64,000 nucleotides of DNA, taken from the NCBI GenBank assembly GCA_016287245.1, contig JAEEWG010000005.1, positions 62,001-126,000 of the forward strand. The letters are read 5' to 3'. Position numbers and translations under genes: made by a program. This stretch comes from Clostridia bacterium. Its GTDB lineage: Bacteria > Bacillota > Clostridia > Saccharofermentanales > Saccharofermentanaceae. The stretch's first letter is position 1, and the number at the start of each line of letters is the position of its first letter. Below, one piece after another: positions 27,493 through 36,987 of this stretch. The notes beneath the pieces are model-generated. The model had not been told where the DNA came from. It did not search any database and saw nothing but the letters and a program-made list of their open reading frames with translations.

Positions 27493-28464
27493 TTACAGCT
27501 TTACGTCGTAAAGCGGCTCGATCGAGAACGATCTTCCGCTTAAACGGTGATGGATGTTCTCCTTCGGGATCTTCCCGAAAAGAAGCGTCGATGCGAAGAG
27601 CTGCTGGTGGCGCACCTTTCCGCCGCGGAGATTCCGGAAATAGAGGTTATACTGGTTTCTTCCGTAGTTTCCGTCGCCGATGATGGGATGACCGAGATGC
27701 GCGAACTGGGCACGGATCTGATGAGTCCTTCCCGTGACGAGTTCGACTTCGATATCCGAGACATCCTCTCCCTCCGGACCGGCTCCATTATACACCTTGA
27801 GCACGCGGTAACGGGATGTGATCGGAAGATCGCCTTCCTTCGGGATATCGTGGATAAACACGTTTCCGGTCGCGGGCTTTTCGAGATAGGCGGATACTTC
27901 CTTCATGATGGCTTCGTCCTGACAGATGACATGCTCGCCGCATGTCGGGACGCCGCGGACGAGGCAGCGGTAGCGCTTCGTGATCAGGTCGGCCTTGAAA
28001 AGCGATATCGCCTCCTCAAGGCTCTTTTTATTCTTTGCCGTGAGGATCAGTCCTCCGGTATTCATATCGATACGGTGGCAAAGGTCGAGATTCTTGTTAT
28101 GGTAATCTTTCCGGAGGATATCGATGAGGCAGTCGCCTTCCATGCCTTTTCCGCCGTGGACCGCAAGGCCCTGACGCTTGTTGACCAGGAGAAGATCATC
28201 GGACTCGAATACGACCTTGTAGTCGTCGAATTCCGGCTTTTTCGGCTCCGCTTCCTTTTCAAAAAGAGCATCCGGGATCCATATCTCGACACGGTCGCCG
28301 GCGCTTACCGTCGTATCGGAAGAGATGCGCTTGCCGTTGATACGGATGTCCTTGTGCTTTAACGCCTTCTGCAGGACGGCCGGGGTGAGGTTCGGGAACT
28401 CAAGGATCGCTGCGCGGATCACCTTTTTTCCGTCGCTCTTTTCCGGAACTGTGAAGTCTCTCAT
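27493..28464 (-). CDS. RluA-family 23S rRNA pseudouridine synthase
   Basis: 323 aa. An N-terminal S4-like RNA-binding domain ([17 protein letters not shown]) precedes the synthase domain. The catalytic aspartate is in [15 protein letters not shown] (HRLDxxTSG in the family), followed later by [20 protein letters not shown]. RluC/RluD-type enzymes isomerise uridines in 23S rRNA; which sites are used cannot be told. AAGGAG lies before the ATG. Divergent from the DUF1934 gene across an inverted repeat. Confidence 0.92.
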   Translation of the reverse strand: MRDFTVPEKSDGKKVIRAAILEFPNLTPAVLQKALKHKDIRINGKRISSDTTVSAGDRVEIWIPDALFEKEAEPKKPEFDDYKVVFESDDLLLVNKRQGLAVHGGKGMEGDCLIDILRKDYHNKNLDLCHRIDMNTGGLILTAKNKKSLEEAISLFKADLITKRYRCLVRGVPTCGEHVICQDEAIMKEVSAYLEKPATGNVFIHDIPKEGDLPITSRYRVLKVYNGAGPEGEDVSDIEVELVTGRTHQIRAQFAHLGHPIIGDGNYGRNQYNLYFRNLRGGKVRHQQLFASTLLFGKIPKENIHHRLSGRSFSIEPLYDVKL

Positions 28465-28515
28465 GTAATTCTCCTTATATATAATTCTTGGCCAAAGATA
28501 TTATTCACCATTTTC

Positions 28516-28552
28516 CATGAAATCACAATAGAGACGGAAGGGTGATTTCATG
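28516..28552. repeat. 11-bp perfect inverted repeat between divergent genes
   Basis: CATGAAATCAC (28516-28526) and GTGATTTCATG (28542-28552) are perfect complements around a 15-bp spacer, between rluA-like (minus) and DUF1934 (plus) starts. It could be an operator for either gene or a hairpin in the DUF1934 leader. Confidence 0.8.
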
Positions 28553-28591
28553 TTAAAATGTGCAGGTGCAATTCTTGATAGGAGATTTCTC

Positions 28592-29044
28592 ATGGAAAAG
28601 ATCCCGTGCCTTGTGAATATCAAAAGCATCTTTTCGGATCAGGAAACGATGTTTGACGGTTCTTTCGAGCAGTCGGAAGACCGGATCCGTCTGTCCTGGG
28701 TCCAGCCCGAGGAGCAGAAAGGGGAGGGCGAATCGAAGTTTCTCCTGAGCTACCGCGTGGAGGAGAAGATCCTGCGCCTTACGAGAAAGGGATCGACCGA
28801 GATGGAGATGACTTTTGTCGAGGGAGAAGTGACGGAAGGCGTCATGCGGACGAGCCACGGGGATTTCGACCTGAAGATGGAGACGTTCGGGATCCTTTTC
28901 TTCCCGGAAACAGGTGATGAAGAGGCGAATATCGACGGGCAGGACTACGTTGTAAAGAAGGCGATGCTCGAGTACGATCTGCATTTTCCGAATCAGGATC
29001 CTATGAGAAATACGATGATTTTTAAAGTACATCTTGCCAAATAA
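28592..29044 (+). CDS. DUF1934 (YwiB-like) protein
   Basis: 150 aa with the pattern of DUF1934 beta-barrel proteins: an early VNIKSIFSDQETM, a central SYRVEEKILRLTRKG, and a late LEYDLHFPNQ before a short end. Function unknown; lipocalin-like folds have been proposed for the family. The start at 28592 has AGGAG 8 nt upstream, whereas an upstream in-frame start lies inside the inverted repeat. It occupies the place just before rpmF where many Bacillota have yceD (DUF177), but rpmF has its own promoter, so the two are probably not co-transcribed. Confidence 0.8.
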   Translation: MEKIPCLVNIKSIFSDQETMFDGSFEQSEDRIRLSWVQPEEQKGEGESKFLLSYRVEEKILRLTRKGSTEMEMTFVEGEVTEGVMRTSHGDFDLKMETFGILFFPETGDEEANIDGQDYVVKKAMLEYDLHFPNQDPMRNTMIFKVHLAK

Positions 29045-29087
29045 GAAATTTATGTATAAAATCTTTCGGTAACTCTTTGAAAGTTGC

Positions 29088-29116
29088 TTGACAAAGGGTT
29101 TTCATTAGTGCATAAT
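29088..29116 (+). promoter_or_regulatory. Promoter of rpmF
   Basis: TTGACA (29088-29093), 17-bp spacer, CATAAT (29111-29116), about 75 bp before the rpmF start. Confidence 0.8.
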
Positions 29117-29193
29117 ATCTTTCGCGCCTCAGGGATTTAGTGTGGCTGCGAATATATTAGAGAGATCTAAGATTTGTATTGGAGGTGGATGCG

Positions 29194-29382
29194 ATGGCTC
29201 ATCCGAAGCGTAAATGGTCGAAAGCTAGAACTTCTCGTCATAGAAGTGCCTGGAAGCTCGTTTTGCCAGGATTGGTAGAGTGCCCCAATTGCCACACTAA
29301 GATGTTGCGCCATAAGGTTTGTAAGACCTGCGGTTATCTTGATGGCAAGGAGATCATCAATAAAGCTGATGAGATTGCTTAA
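29194..29382 (+). CDS. rpmF: 50S ribosomal protein L32
   Basis: 62 aa, normal for bL32. It opens AHPKRKWSKARTSRHRSAWK, with the conserved basic stretch, and has four cysteines as CPNCHTKMLRHKVCKTC, so it is the zinc-binding (C+) form. GGAGGTGG stands before the ATG at 29194; an earlier in-frame start would lie on the ribosome site. It has its own promoter and terminator and is thus monocistronic, unlike the yceD-rpmF pairing in many Bacillota. Confidence 0.97.
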   Translation: MAHPKRKWSKARTSRHRSAWKLVLPGLVECPNCHTKMLRHKVCKTCGYLDGKEIINKADEIA

Positions 29383-29413
29383 TAGCTAATCGAAGTACTA
29401 CTACGAATAATCG

Positions 29414-29452
29414 GCAGTGTTTTAACTAAACAAGTTGAACCACTGCTTTTTT
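29414..29452 (+). terminator. Terminator of rpmF
   Basis: GCAGTG (29414-29419) pairs with CACTGC (29441-29446), with inner AACT/AGTT pairing, followed by six T residues. Confidence 0.85.
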
Positions 29453-29511
29453 CTTGTTTGACGGATCGCCGAAGTCGGGCCTGAAATGGATGTGGCTCCT
29501 TATGCAAAAGT

Positions 29512-29540
29512 TTGCGCATCCTTTTTCCTTGTTATATAAT
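29512..29540 (+). promoter_or_regulatory. Promoter of the der-typA transcript
   Basis: TTGCGC (29512-29517), 17-bp spacer, perfect TATAAT (29535-29540), 50 bp before the der ATG. Confidence 0.75.
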
Positions 29541-29589
29541 ACCGATTTGGTCGTTTTGGCATAAGATTACAGTAAAGAAAGGCAGAAGC

Positions 29590-30957
29590 ATGGGAAAACC
29601 GGTAGTGGCGATCGTGGGTCGCCCGAATGTGGGAAAATCCTCACTTTTCAATGCGCTCTACGGCGAGCGTATCTCCATCGTGCACGATGAGCCCGGTGTC
29701 ACACGTGACCGTATCTATGCGGAGACGGTCTGGCGTGAGCGTGCTTTTGTCATGATCGATACCGGCGGTATCGAGCCGGATTCGGACGATGTCATCATCA
29801 AGGGCATGCGTCTTCAGGCAGAGATCGCCATCGAGACCGCAGACGTGATCCTCTTCATGTGCGATATTCAGTCGGGACTGACCGCCGCGGACGAAGAGAT
29901 CGCCACGATGCTCCGCAAGGCGAACCGTCCGGTCGTCCTCGCCGTAAATAAAGTCGATCACGTAGGTGATCCGCCGTCTGAACTTTATGAGTTCTATAAT
30001 CTCGGGCTCGGCGATGTCTATCCGATCTCCTCGTCCCACAGACTGGGTCTGGGTGAGATGCTCGATGCCATCTATGAGCAGTTCCCGAAGGAACTGAGCG
30101 AAGACGAAGATAACGACACCATCCGTGTCGCCCTGATCGGAAAACCGAATGCCGGTAAATCCTCTCTTTCAAACTATATGACGGGGCAGGAACGCTCGAT
30201 CGTTTCCGATATCCCCGGAACCACGAGAGACGCGATCGACTCTCTCGTCGTCAATAAACACGGTAAATTTACCATCGTCGATACCGCCGGCCTTAGAAAG
30301 AAGGGCCGTATCGAGGATGCTGTCGAAAAATACAGCATGATCCGCTCCCTGTCTGCAATCGAAAAAGCCAACGTCTGCGTCATCCTGATTGATGCCGTCG
30401 AAGGTGTGACCGAGCAGGACACAAAGGTCGCCGGATATGCGCATAATGCAGGTAAGGCCTGCATCTTCGCCGTCAACAAGTGGGACCTGATCGATAAGGA
30501 GACAGGAACCCTCGAGGTCATGGAGAAGATCTTGAAAGACCGTTTCTCATTCATGAGCTATGCTCCGGTCGTCTTTATCTCCGCCAAGACCGGTCAGCGC
30601 GTGGACAAGCTTTTCGAGCAGATCAAGCGCGTGCATGAAAATGCCGGCAGAAGACTGAAGACAGGTGTCTTAAATGACCTTCTTACCGAGTGCGTGGCCA
30701 TGGTGCCGACGCCGCAGGACAAGGGCAAGCACCTGAAGATCTACTACGGAACGCAGGTGGCCGTATATCCGCCGCAGTTTATACTTTTCGTAAATGACAG
30801 TAACCTGATGCATTTTTCTTATGAGCGTTACCTCGAAAACCAGTTCAGAAAGAACTTCGATTTCGTCGGCACCCCCATAAGGATCTATATGCGGGAAAAG
30901 GATAAGAAGAAGGATTTAAAACCAGAAGGGAATGACAATAAGTATGACAAAGATTGA
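29590..30957 (+). CDS. der: Ribosome-assembly GTPase Der (EngA)
   Basis: 455 aa with two tandem G domains, G1 motifs GRPNVGKSSLFN and GKPNAGKSSLSN, and the C-terminal KH-like domain that binds 50S precursors. The second domain has DTAGLRKKGRI and NKWD. Der acts in late 50S subunit assembly. The start at 29590 directly precedes the first G domain and has AAAGG upstream. The last 14 nt overlap the start of typA, so the two GTPases are translationally coupled. Confidence 0.97.
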   Translation: MGKPVVAIVGRPNVGKSSLFNALYGERISIVHDEPGVTRDRIYAETVWRERAFVMIDTGGIEPDSDDVIIKGMRLQAEIAIETADVILFMCDIQSGLTAADEEIATMLRKANRPVVLAVNKVDHVGDPPSELYEFYNLGLGDVYPISSSHRLGLGEMLDAIYEQFPKELSEDEDNDTIRVALIGKPNAGKSSLSNYMTGQERSIVSDIPGTTRDAIDSLVVNKHGKFTIVDTAGLRKKGRIEDAVEKYSMIRSLSAIEKANVCVILIDAVEGVTEQDTKVAGYAHNAGKACIFAVNKWDLIDKETGTLEVMEKILKDRFSFMSYAPVVFISAKTGQRVDKLFEQIKRVHENAGRRLKTGVLNDLLTECVAMVPTPQDKGKHLKIYYGTQVAVYPPQFILFVNDSNLMHFSYERYLENQFRKNFDFVGTPIRIYMREKDKKKDLKPEGNDNKYDKD

Positions 30958-32785
30958 GAATTTAAGGAACATCGCCATTATCGCCCACGTTGACCATGGT
31001 AAGACCACCATCGTCGACTCCATGCTCAAGCAGGCGGGTATCTACCGTGAAAACGAGCAGATCGTCGAGCAGGTCATGGACAGTAATGACCTCGAGCGTG
31101 AAAGAGGTATCACGATCCTGGCGAAAAATACCGCGATCTCATATAAGAACTACCGTATCAATGTCGTAGATACTCCCGGCCACGCCGATTTCGGCGGTGA
31201 GGTCGAGCGTGTCCTCAAGATGGTTGACGGCGTACTTCTGGTCGTTGACGCTTATGACGGACCGATGCCGCAGACGCGTTTCGTATTGAGAAAAGCGCTG
31301 GAGATGGGCCTGAAGCCGATCGTCTGCATCAATAAGATCGACCGTCCGGACGAGCGTGCCATCGAAGTCGTCGACATGGTCCTCGAGCTCTTCATCGAAC
31401 TGGGCGCAGATGATGACCAGATCGATTTTCCGATCATCTATACTTCCGGTAAGGTCGGTCTCGCAACAACTGATCTTCAGGAATATATCGACGGAAAGGA
31501 CCTGGACTTCTGTCCGCTTCTTGATGCCATCATTGACAATATCCCGTGTCCGGAGGGAGATACTGAAGGACCGCTTCAGCTTCTCGTAAGTAATATCGAC
31601 TCTGACCCGTATATCGGACGTATCGCGATCGGCCGTATCGAGAGAGGCTGCATCAAGCAGAACCAGCCGGTCGTTGTCTGCACATACGATGACAACACCA
31701 CAAAGAACGCACGTATCGTCAAGCTTCTCCGTTTCCAGGGTCTCGGCCGTCAGGAAGTACAGGAAGCTTCTGTTGGTGAGATCGTCTGCGTGGCCGGTAT
31801 TCCGGAGATCAACATCGGTGATACGATCTGCGCGCAGGACTGCCCGGAGCCGTTGCCGTTTGTAGATATCGACGAGCCGACCATCGCCATGACCTTCTCC
31901 GTCAACGACAGCCCGTTCGCCGGTCAGGATGGTAAGTTCGTTACCTCCCGTCACCTCCGTGACAGACTCTTCAAGGAGATGGAGACCAACGTTTCCATGA
32001 GACTTGAGGAAACAGATACAACAGAAGCCTTTGTCGTAAAGGGAAGAGGTGAGCTCCACCTTTCCATCCTTATCGAGACCATGCGCCGTGAAGGATACGA
32101 ATTCCAGGTATCCCGTCCGCAGGTCATCCTAAAGGAAGTCGACGGTGTGCTCTGCGAGCCTGTAGAGATGCTCCTGATCGACGTTCCGGAGGAGTTCGTC
32201 GGTGCCGTCATCGAGAAGCTCGGCGCCAGAAAAGCGGAGATGGTAAACATGTTCCCGCCGGAGAAAGGATATACACGTCTTGAGTTCAAAGTACCATCCC
32301 GTGGTATCCTCGGCTATCGTACCGAGTTTTTGACCGACACTAAGGGCAATGGTATAATGAACAGCGTAATCAGCGGATTTGAGCCATTTGCCGGCGAGAT
32401 CGAGACGCGCTCCCATGGTGTGCTTGTCGCATTCGAAAGTGGCGAGGCAATGACTTACGGCCTTTATAACGCACAGGAGAGAGGACAGCTGTTCATCGGC
32501 GCCGGTACCCCTGTCTATGAGGGCATGATCGTGGGTATCAACCCGAAAAATGAAGATATCACGGTCAATGTCTGCAAGAAGAAACACGTGACCAACATGC
32601 GTGCAGCAGGTTCTGACGATGCACTTCGTCTTACCCCTCCGCTGAATTACAGCCTCGAGCAGTGCCTCGAGTTTGTCGGCGACGATGAGCTTTGCGAAGT
32701 AACACCGAAGAATATCCGTCTTCGCAAAAAGATCCTTTCCACTGAGCTTCGTGCCAAGGACCGCGCCGCCAAGAAAAACGGCTGA
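30944..32785 (+). CDS. typA: Ribosome-associated GTPase TypA/BipA
   Basis: 613 aa translational GTPase. G1 is [13 protein letters not shown]3 [15 protein letters not shown]4 NKID; EF-G-like domains III and V and the BipA-specific C-terminal domain follow ([35 protein letters not shown]). It helps 50S biogenesis and translation under stress. Two in-frame ATGs exist 12 nt apart; the second (30944) is about 12 nt from an AAGGGA site and the first almost touches it, so the second is preferred. It overlaps der. Confidence 0.95.
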   Translation: MTKIENLRNIAIIAHVDHGKTTIVDSMLKQAGIYRENEQIVEQVMDSNDLERERGITILAKNTAISYKNYRINVVDTPGHADFGGEVERVLKMVDGVLLVVDAYDGPMPQTRFVLRKALEMGLKPIVCINKIDRPDERAIEVVDMVLELFIELGADDDQIDFPIIYTSGKVGLATTDLQEYIDGKDLDFCPLLDAIIDNIPCPEGDTEGPLQLLVSNIDSDPYIGRIAIGRIERGCIKQNQPVVVCTYDDNTTKNARIVKLLRFQGLGRQEVQEASVGEIVCVAGIPEINIGDTICAQDCPEPLPFVDIDEPTIAMTFSVNDSPFAGQDGKFVTSRHLRDRLFKEMETNVSMRLEETDTTEAFVVKGRGELHLSILIETMRREGYEFQVSRPQVILKEVDGVLCEPVEMLLIDVPEEFVGAVIEKLGARKAEMVNMFPPEKGYTRLEFKVPSRGILGYRTEFLTDTKGNGIMNSVISGFEPFAGEIETRSHGVLVAFESGEAMTYGLYNAQERGQLFIGAGTPVYEGMIVGINPKNEDITVNVCKKKHVTNMRAAGSDDALRLTPPLNYSLEQCLEFVGDDELCEVTPKNIRLRKKILSTELRAKDRAAKKNG

Positions 32786-32855
32786 TAGTACGAGAGTTCC
32801 TGCGGGAGGAGTTCTTTTCCCGCGGAAGCCCTTGTGAGAAGGAGTAGTTGACGTC

Positions 32856-34037
32856 ATGTTTTCGAGAAAAGTATCGATTGCATTACGTGTGTTGATCGTA
32901 GTGACCGCGCTGATCGTCTGCGGAGTGATCGGTGTATTCTTAGGCTATAACTACGTCATTTCCCAGAATGCCCGCTTTAAGACCCTGGAAAAGTCCATCG
33001 CTAACGGTGAGATGGTCATTAACCAGGATACGCCGGGTGCGGTCATGATCGTCATCCACTCCGGTGATACTACGGGCGATATCGCCGAGAGCCTCAAAAA
33101 TGCGGGGCTGATCAAGAATACCCTGACCTTTTCCATCATGAGCAAGTTCAACGGCTTCGATGGCGGATACCTCGCAGGTACGCACTTTCTGACTTCAGAT
33201 CTTACCTACGATGAGATGATGTATCTTCTCTGCCAGGAGCCGGAGGTCGTGCGTATCACATTCCCTGAAGGTATTACGTACCAGCAGATCAAGGTGAAAC
33301 TCAAAGAAGCGGGTCTTTCCTTTAGCGAATCGCATCTGGACGAATGCATGAACAGCCCGGACCTCTTCGTTAACTACCCCTTCGTATCTGCGATTTCGAA
33401 AAATGAGCAGCGCGACTTCATCCTGAGCGGTTATCTGTTCCCGGATACCTATGATTTCGATATGAATGCCAGTGAAGAGGAGATCATCTCCACGTTCCTG
33501 CGTAATATGAATACGAAGTTCTACGACGAGTTCTACGAGCGTGCCGAAAAGCTCGGTATGTCCGTGGATGAGGTCATTACGCTTGCGTCCCTGATCCAGA
33601 TGGAGACGACGGATAAGACGGATATGCTCTATGTCTCCGCGGTATTCCATAACCGACTGGCTTCGGAGGATCCGGACATGCAGTTCCTGGGTTCCTGTGC
33701 CTCGATCAACTACCTGCGCGAACAGGCCGGCATGTCGCATGTCTGGGCCGCAACAGCACAGGATCTCGAATGGGACAGCCCGTATAACACCTACCGTAAC
33801 AGAGGACTTCCGCCGGGACCGATCTGTATGCCGAGTCTCGACGCTATCCAGGCGGCACTTTATCCGGAACCGAACTGCAACTTCATGTACTTCTGCGCCA
33901 AGGGTGACGGAAGAACGGCTTTCGCGGTGACTAAGGAAGAGCACGACGCAAATGTCGAGAAGTATAAGGATAACTGGAACGACGATCCTTCCGGAAACGA
34001 CGAAGGACCGGCGACAACTGAAGCCGAAGAAGACTGA
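32856..34037 (+). CDS. mltG: Endolytic murein transglycosylase MltG (YceG-like)
   Basis: 393 aa. One N-terminal membrane span (about 8-30), then a LysM-like subdomain (HSGDTTGDIAESLKNAGLI) and the YceG catalytic domain. The catalytic glutamate is in ASLIQMETTDK; NTYRNRGLPPGPI and the late FCAKGDGRTAFA are diagnostic. It cleaves nascent glycan strands to set their length. AAGGAG lies ~11 nt before the ATG. The order mltG - U32 peptidase mirrors the yrrL-yrrN/O region of Bacillus, minus the O-methyltransferase. A short Asp/Glu-rich C-terminal tail is present. Confidence 0.94.
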   Translation: MFSRKVSIALRVLIVVTALIVCGVIGVFLGYNYVISQNARFKTLEKSIANGEMVINQDTPGAVMIVIHSGDTTGDIAESLKNAGLIKNTLTFSIMSKFNGFDGGYLAGTHFLTSDLTYDEMMYLLCQEPEVVRITFPEGITYQQIKVKLKEAGLSFSESHLDECMNSPDLFVNYPFVSAISKNEQRDFILSGYLFPDTYDFDMNASEEEIISTFLRNMNTKFYDEFYERAEKLGMSVDEVITLASLIQMETTDKTDMLYVSAVFHNRLASEDPDMQFLGSCASINYLREQAGMSHVWAATAQDLEWDSPYNTYRNRGLPPGPICMPSLDAIQAALYPEPNCNFMYFCAKGDGRTAFAVTKEEHDANVEKYKDNWNDDPSGNDEGPATTEAEED

Positions 34038-34060
34038 TCTTTCATCGAAAGGAAATGCAT

Positions 34061-35350
34061 ATGGGTTCGATCGTATCTAGACCGGAAGTACTGGCTCCGG
34101 CCGGAAATCTGGAGAAACTCAAGACGGCCGTGGCCTATGGCGCGGACGCCGTCTATATGTCCGGAAAGTCCTTCGGACTTCGTACCTTCAGCGATAACTT
34201 CACCCATGAAGAAATGGAAGAGGGCGTGAAATATGCCCATGAAAGAGGAGTCAAGTGCTACTGTACCGTGAACGTCATGGCGCATGAGGACGATATTTCC
34301 CGCCTTGATGAGGAGATCCTCTTTCTCTCGAAGATCGGCATGGATGCCCTGATCATCTCCGATGCAGGTATTTTCCGCAAAGTCAGAAAACTTGCTCCGG
34401 ACATGGAGATCCATATCAGCACGCAGGCCAGCGTGACCAACAGTGAAGGCTGTAAGTTCTGGTATGAGCAGGGCGCCAGGCGTGTCGTACTTGCCAGAGA
34501 ACTGACACTCGATGAGATCATTAAGATCAGAAAAGAGATCCCTTCGGATCTCGAGCTGGAGTGCTTCGTTCATGGTGCGATGTGCGTCTCCTACTCGGGA
34601 AGATGTCTGCTGTCAAGCTGTTTTACCGGAAGATCCGCTAATTCCGGCTCCTGCGCGCAGCCCTGCCGCTGGGGCTACTATGTCGTCGAGGAGAAGCGCC
34701 TCGAAGCACCGCTTCCGATCCAGGAAGACGAGCGCGGCACATATATCTTCAACTCCAAGGACATCTGCATGATCGGACATATCCCGGAGCTCATTTCCGC
34801 AGGCATTACGAGCTTTAAGATCGAAGGAAGGATCAAGGGAGCTTTTTACGCGGCATCGGTCACGAAGGCCTATCGTGAGGCCGTAGATCTCTATATGAAA
34901 GATCCGGAGAACTACCATGAGGATCCGAGATGGCAGGAACTTCTGGATCGAACCGTCCATAGAGAATTCGCTACCGGTTTCTTCTACGATAAACCCGGAG
35001 AAAACGCCCAGATCTTCCCGGATAAGACTTATCACCGCCCGGCTTTCGTTGTGGGTGTGGTGACCGGATATGACGAAGAAAAAGGCTGCGCGATCGTAAG
35101 CCAGAGAAATAAGATGTTTAAGGGCGATACGCTCCATGTTCTGATGCCGGACGGCTACTGTGAGCCGATCGTGGCAGAACAGCTCTGGGACGAGGAGATG
35201 CAGGAGATCGAATCGACTCCGCATTCCGAGATGAAGTATTACCTGAAGGTCGATCATGCGCTTCCGGAATATTCCTTCTTAAGCCGTGACGGCGATAAGG
35301 ACGAGGGCATCTTCCGAAGCGGGGAGCAGCCTTCCCAGAGCAAGCCGTAA
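34061..35350 (+). CDS. U32-family peptidase-like protein (TrhP-type tRNA hydroxylation)
   Basis: 429 aa. The N-terminus RPEVLAPAGNLEKLKTAV and the U32 signature around ECFVHGAMCVSYSGRC are clear, with further cysteines in SGSCAQPCRWGY and a GRIKGAFYAA stretch. Close homologues make 5-hydroxyuridine at tRNA position 34 (TrhP, YrrN/YrrO) rather than act as proteases; the position after mltG fits that group. A single gene covers the role split over two in Bacillus. An ATG two codons earlier is nearly on the ribosome site, so 34061 is preferred. Confidence 0.9.
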   Translation: MGSIVSRPEVLAPAGNLEKLKTAVAYGADAVYMSGKSFGLRTFSDNFTHEEMEEGVKYAHERGVKCYCTVNVMAHEDDISRLDEEILFLSKIGMDALIISDAGIFRKVRKLAPDMEIHISTQASVTNSEGCKFWYEQGARRVVLARELTLDEIIKIRKEIPSDLELECFVHGAMCVSYSGRCLLSSCFTGRSANSGSCAQPCRWGYYVVEEKRLEAPLPIQEDERGTYIFNSKDICMIGHIPELISAGITSFKIEGRIKGAFYAASVTKAYREAVDLYMKDPENYHEDPRWQELLDRTVHREFATGFFYDKPGENAQIFPDKTYHRPAFVVGVVTGYDEEKGCAIVSQRNKMFKGDTLHVLMPDGYCEPIVAEQLWDEEMQEIESTPHSEMKYYLKVDHALPEYSFLSRDGDKDEGIFRSGEQPSQSKP

Positions 35351-35368
35351 GAACGGGGAGTCGCTTTC

Positions 35369-36448
35369 ATGCTGCGCCCGAAGTTTCATTTTACCCCGCA
35401 AAAAGGCTGGATGAACGATCCGAACGGACCTGTGTTTTTTCGCGGGAAATACCATATCTTCTACCAGCATGATCCGAACAGCCTCGTATGGGACCGTATG
35501 CACTGGGGACACGCGGTGTCCGACGACCTTCTTTCCTGGGAGTATCTCCCGATCGCTCTTTTTCCTGATGAGATGGGAGATATCTATTCCGGAAGCTGCA
35601 TCGTCGATCAAGACAATGTAAGCGGCCTGGGATCCGGGGAAGAGCCCCCGCTCCTTGCGTTTTATACTTCCCATCATATGGAGACGAAAAGAGAGCAGCA
35701 GTGCCTCGCCTATAGCCTCGATGGGATCACATTCAAAAAGTACGAAGGAAATCCCATTATTCCCGGGAAAGAACACACGCCCGCAAGAGATCCGCATGTG
35801 TTTAAAAATCCCGTTCTGGGCGGTTTTTCCATGTGCTTTACAGTGGAAAAGGCGATCTTGTTTTATCACTCCGATGATCTTCTTTCCTGGGAAAAGACCG
35901 GTGAATTTCATCTTCCTGACTATGCTCTTTCCGGCATGATCGAGTGCCCGTGCCTGATCCGGGCTTCTGTCGAAAATGAAGACGCGTCAAAATCTGTTCT
36001 TCTGATGAGCATGGATATCCCGGAAAGCGAATATCGGAAGATCCCGTCACCCGCGCCTTCTCATTCCCGTCTGATGCAGTATTTCGTAGGAACTTTCGAC
36101 GGATATGTATTTAGAGAGGAGAATACGGCGCAAAGCCCGCTCCTGGTCGATTACGGTCCCGACTTTTATGCCGGCACGGTCTTTTCGAATGTAAAAGATC
36201 CGATCCTCATCGCCTGGCTTGGGGACTTTGCGGGGCAGCGGAAGGTACCGACCGAGAAGGAAGGCTTCTGCGGGATCTTATGCTATCCGAGAAAACTCTC
36301 ACTTGCGAAAAAGGGAGATCTGTATCTCCTCAGACAGGAGTTTTTCCCGCCATATCAGGGAAATCGGACCGGAAGGATCATCGACCGCTCCGTGATCGAA
36401 GAGATCTCGGACGATGGCCTGACCGCAAAGACGAGCTTTTATTCTTAA
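35369..36448 (+). CDS. Cytoplasmic GH32 beta-fructosidase (sucrase/fructanase-like), short form
   Basis: 359 aa. GH32 landmarks are all present: nucleophile Asp in GWMNDPNGPV, the ARDPHVF motif, and the acid/base Glu in MIECPCLI. There is no signal peptide, so sucrose, sucrose-6-phosphate or short fructans inside the cell are the likely substrates. Family enzymes are usually ~450-500 aa; this one ends soon after the beta-propeller and lacks most of the C-terminal beta-sandwich. The stop is clean and no frameshift is seen downstream. GGGGAG precedes the ATG. No sugar transporter or regulator sits beside it; it simply follows the U32 gene by 18 bp. Confidence 0.9.
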   Translation: MLRPKFHFTPQKGWMNDPNGPVFFRGKYHIFYQHDPNSLVWDRMHWGHAVSDDLLSWEYLPIALFPDEMGDIYSGSCIVDQDNVSGLGSGEEPPLLAFYTSHHMETKREQQCLAYSLDGITFKKYEGNPIIPGKEHTPARDPHVFKNPVLGGFSMCFTVEKAILFYHSDDLLSWEKTGEFHLPDYALSGMIECPCLIRASVENEDASKSVLLMSMDIPESEYRKIPSPAPSHSRLMQYFVGTFDGYVFREENTAQSPLLVDYGPDFYAGTVFSNVKDPILIAWLGDFAGQRKVPTEKEGFCGILCYPRKLSLAKKGDLYLLRQEFFPPYQGNRTGRIIDRSVIEEISDDGLTAKTSFYS

Positions 36449-36591
36449 ACTTCCGTAATTCTGCCGACCGCCCCTGTTAAAGGAAAGATTGTCGGAAACG
36501 GGGGTGTTTTACATATCCATGAACATGCTTATAATCGAACTTAGGAAAGAGAAAAGAACTGAAGATAATAGTGAAGAAAGAAGGGGATAAA

Positions 36592-36957
36592 ATGAAATCT
36601 TTGGGAAATATCTTATGGATCATCTTCGGCGGCTGGATCTGCGCGCTGACGTGGCTGATCGCCGGATGCCTCTGGTGCATCAGTATCATCGGTATTCCGG
36701 TGGGGGTCCAGTGTTTTAAGCTCTCTGCACTCTCATTCCTTCCTTTTGGAAAGAAAGTCGAATACGAAGGCGGCAGTGTTTCCTGCCTTCTCAATGTGTT
36801 CTGGTTCTTCTTATCCGGACTGGAACTTGCACTCGAGCACTTCTTCCTCGGATGCCTTTGCTGCATAACGATCATCGGTATTCCGTTCGGAAAGCAGTAT
36901 TTTAAGCTGGCCAAGCTTTCGCTGGCTCCGTTTGGTGCGACGATAAAAGAGGAGTAA
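36592..36957 (+). CDS. YccF-domain small membrane protein
   Basis: 121 aa with two copies of the YccF motif: a hydrophobic stretch with W/C-rich core (GGWICALTWLIAGCLWCISI) followed by IIGIPVGVQCFKL, then IIGIPFGKQYFKL and APFG. YccF proteins are small inner-membrane proteins of unknown function. AAGGGGAT lies before the ATG at 36592. Convergent with the CPBP protease gene. Confidence 0.9.
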   Translation: MKSLGNILWIIFGGWICALTWLIAGCLWCISIIGIPVGVQCFKLSALSFLPFGKKVEYEGGSVSCLLNVFWFFLSGLELALEHFFLGCLCCITIIGIPFGKQYFKLAKLSLAPFGATIKEE

Positions 36958-36987
36958 AGAAAACGGGCCGGATCTTTTCGAGAAAAA

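Noticed and set aside
36470..36510. Terminator after the GH32 gene
   Set aside because: CCCC-T-GTT and AACGGGG can pair only with a bulge and a long loop; not convincing.
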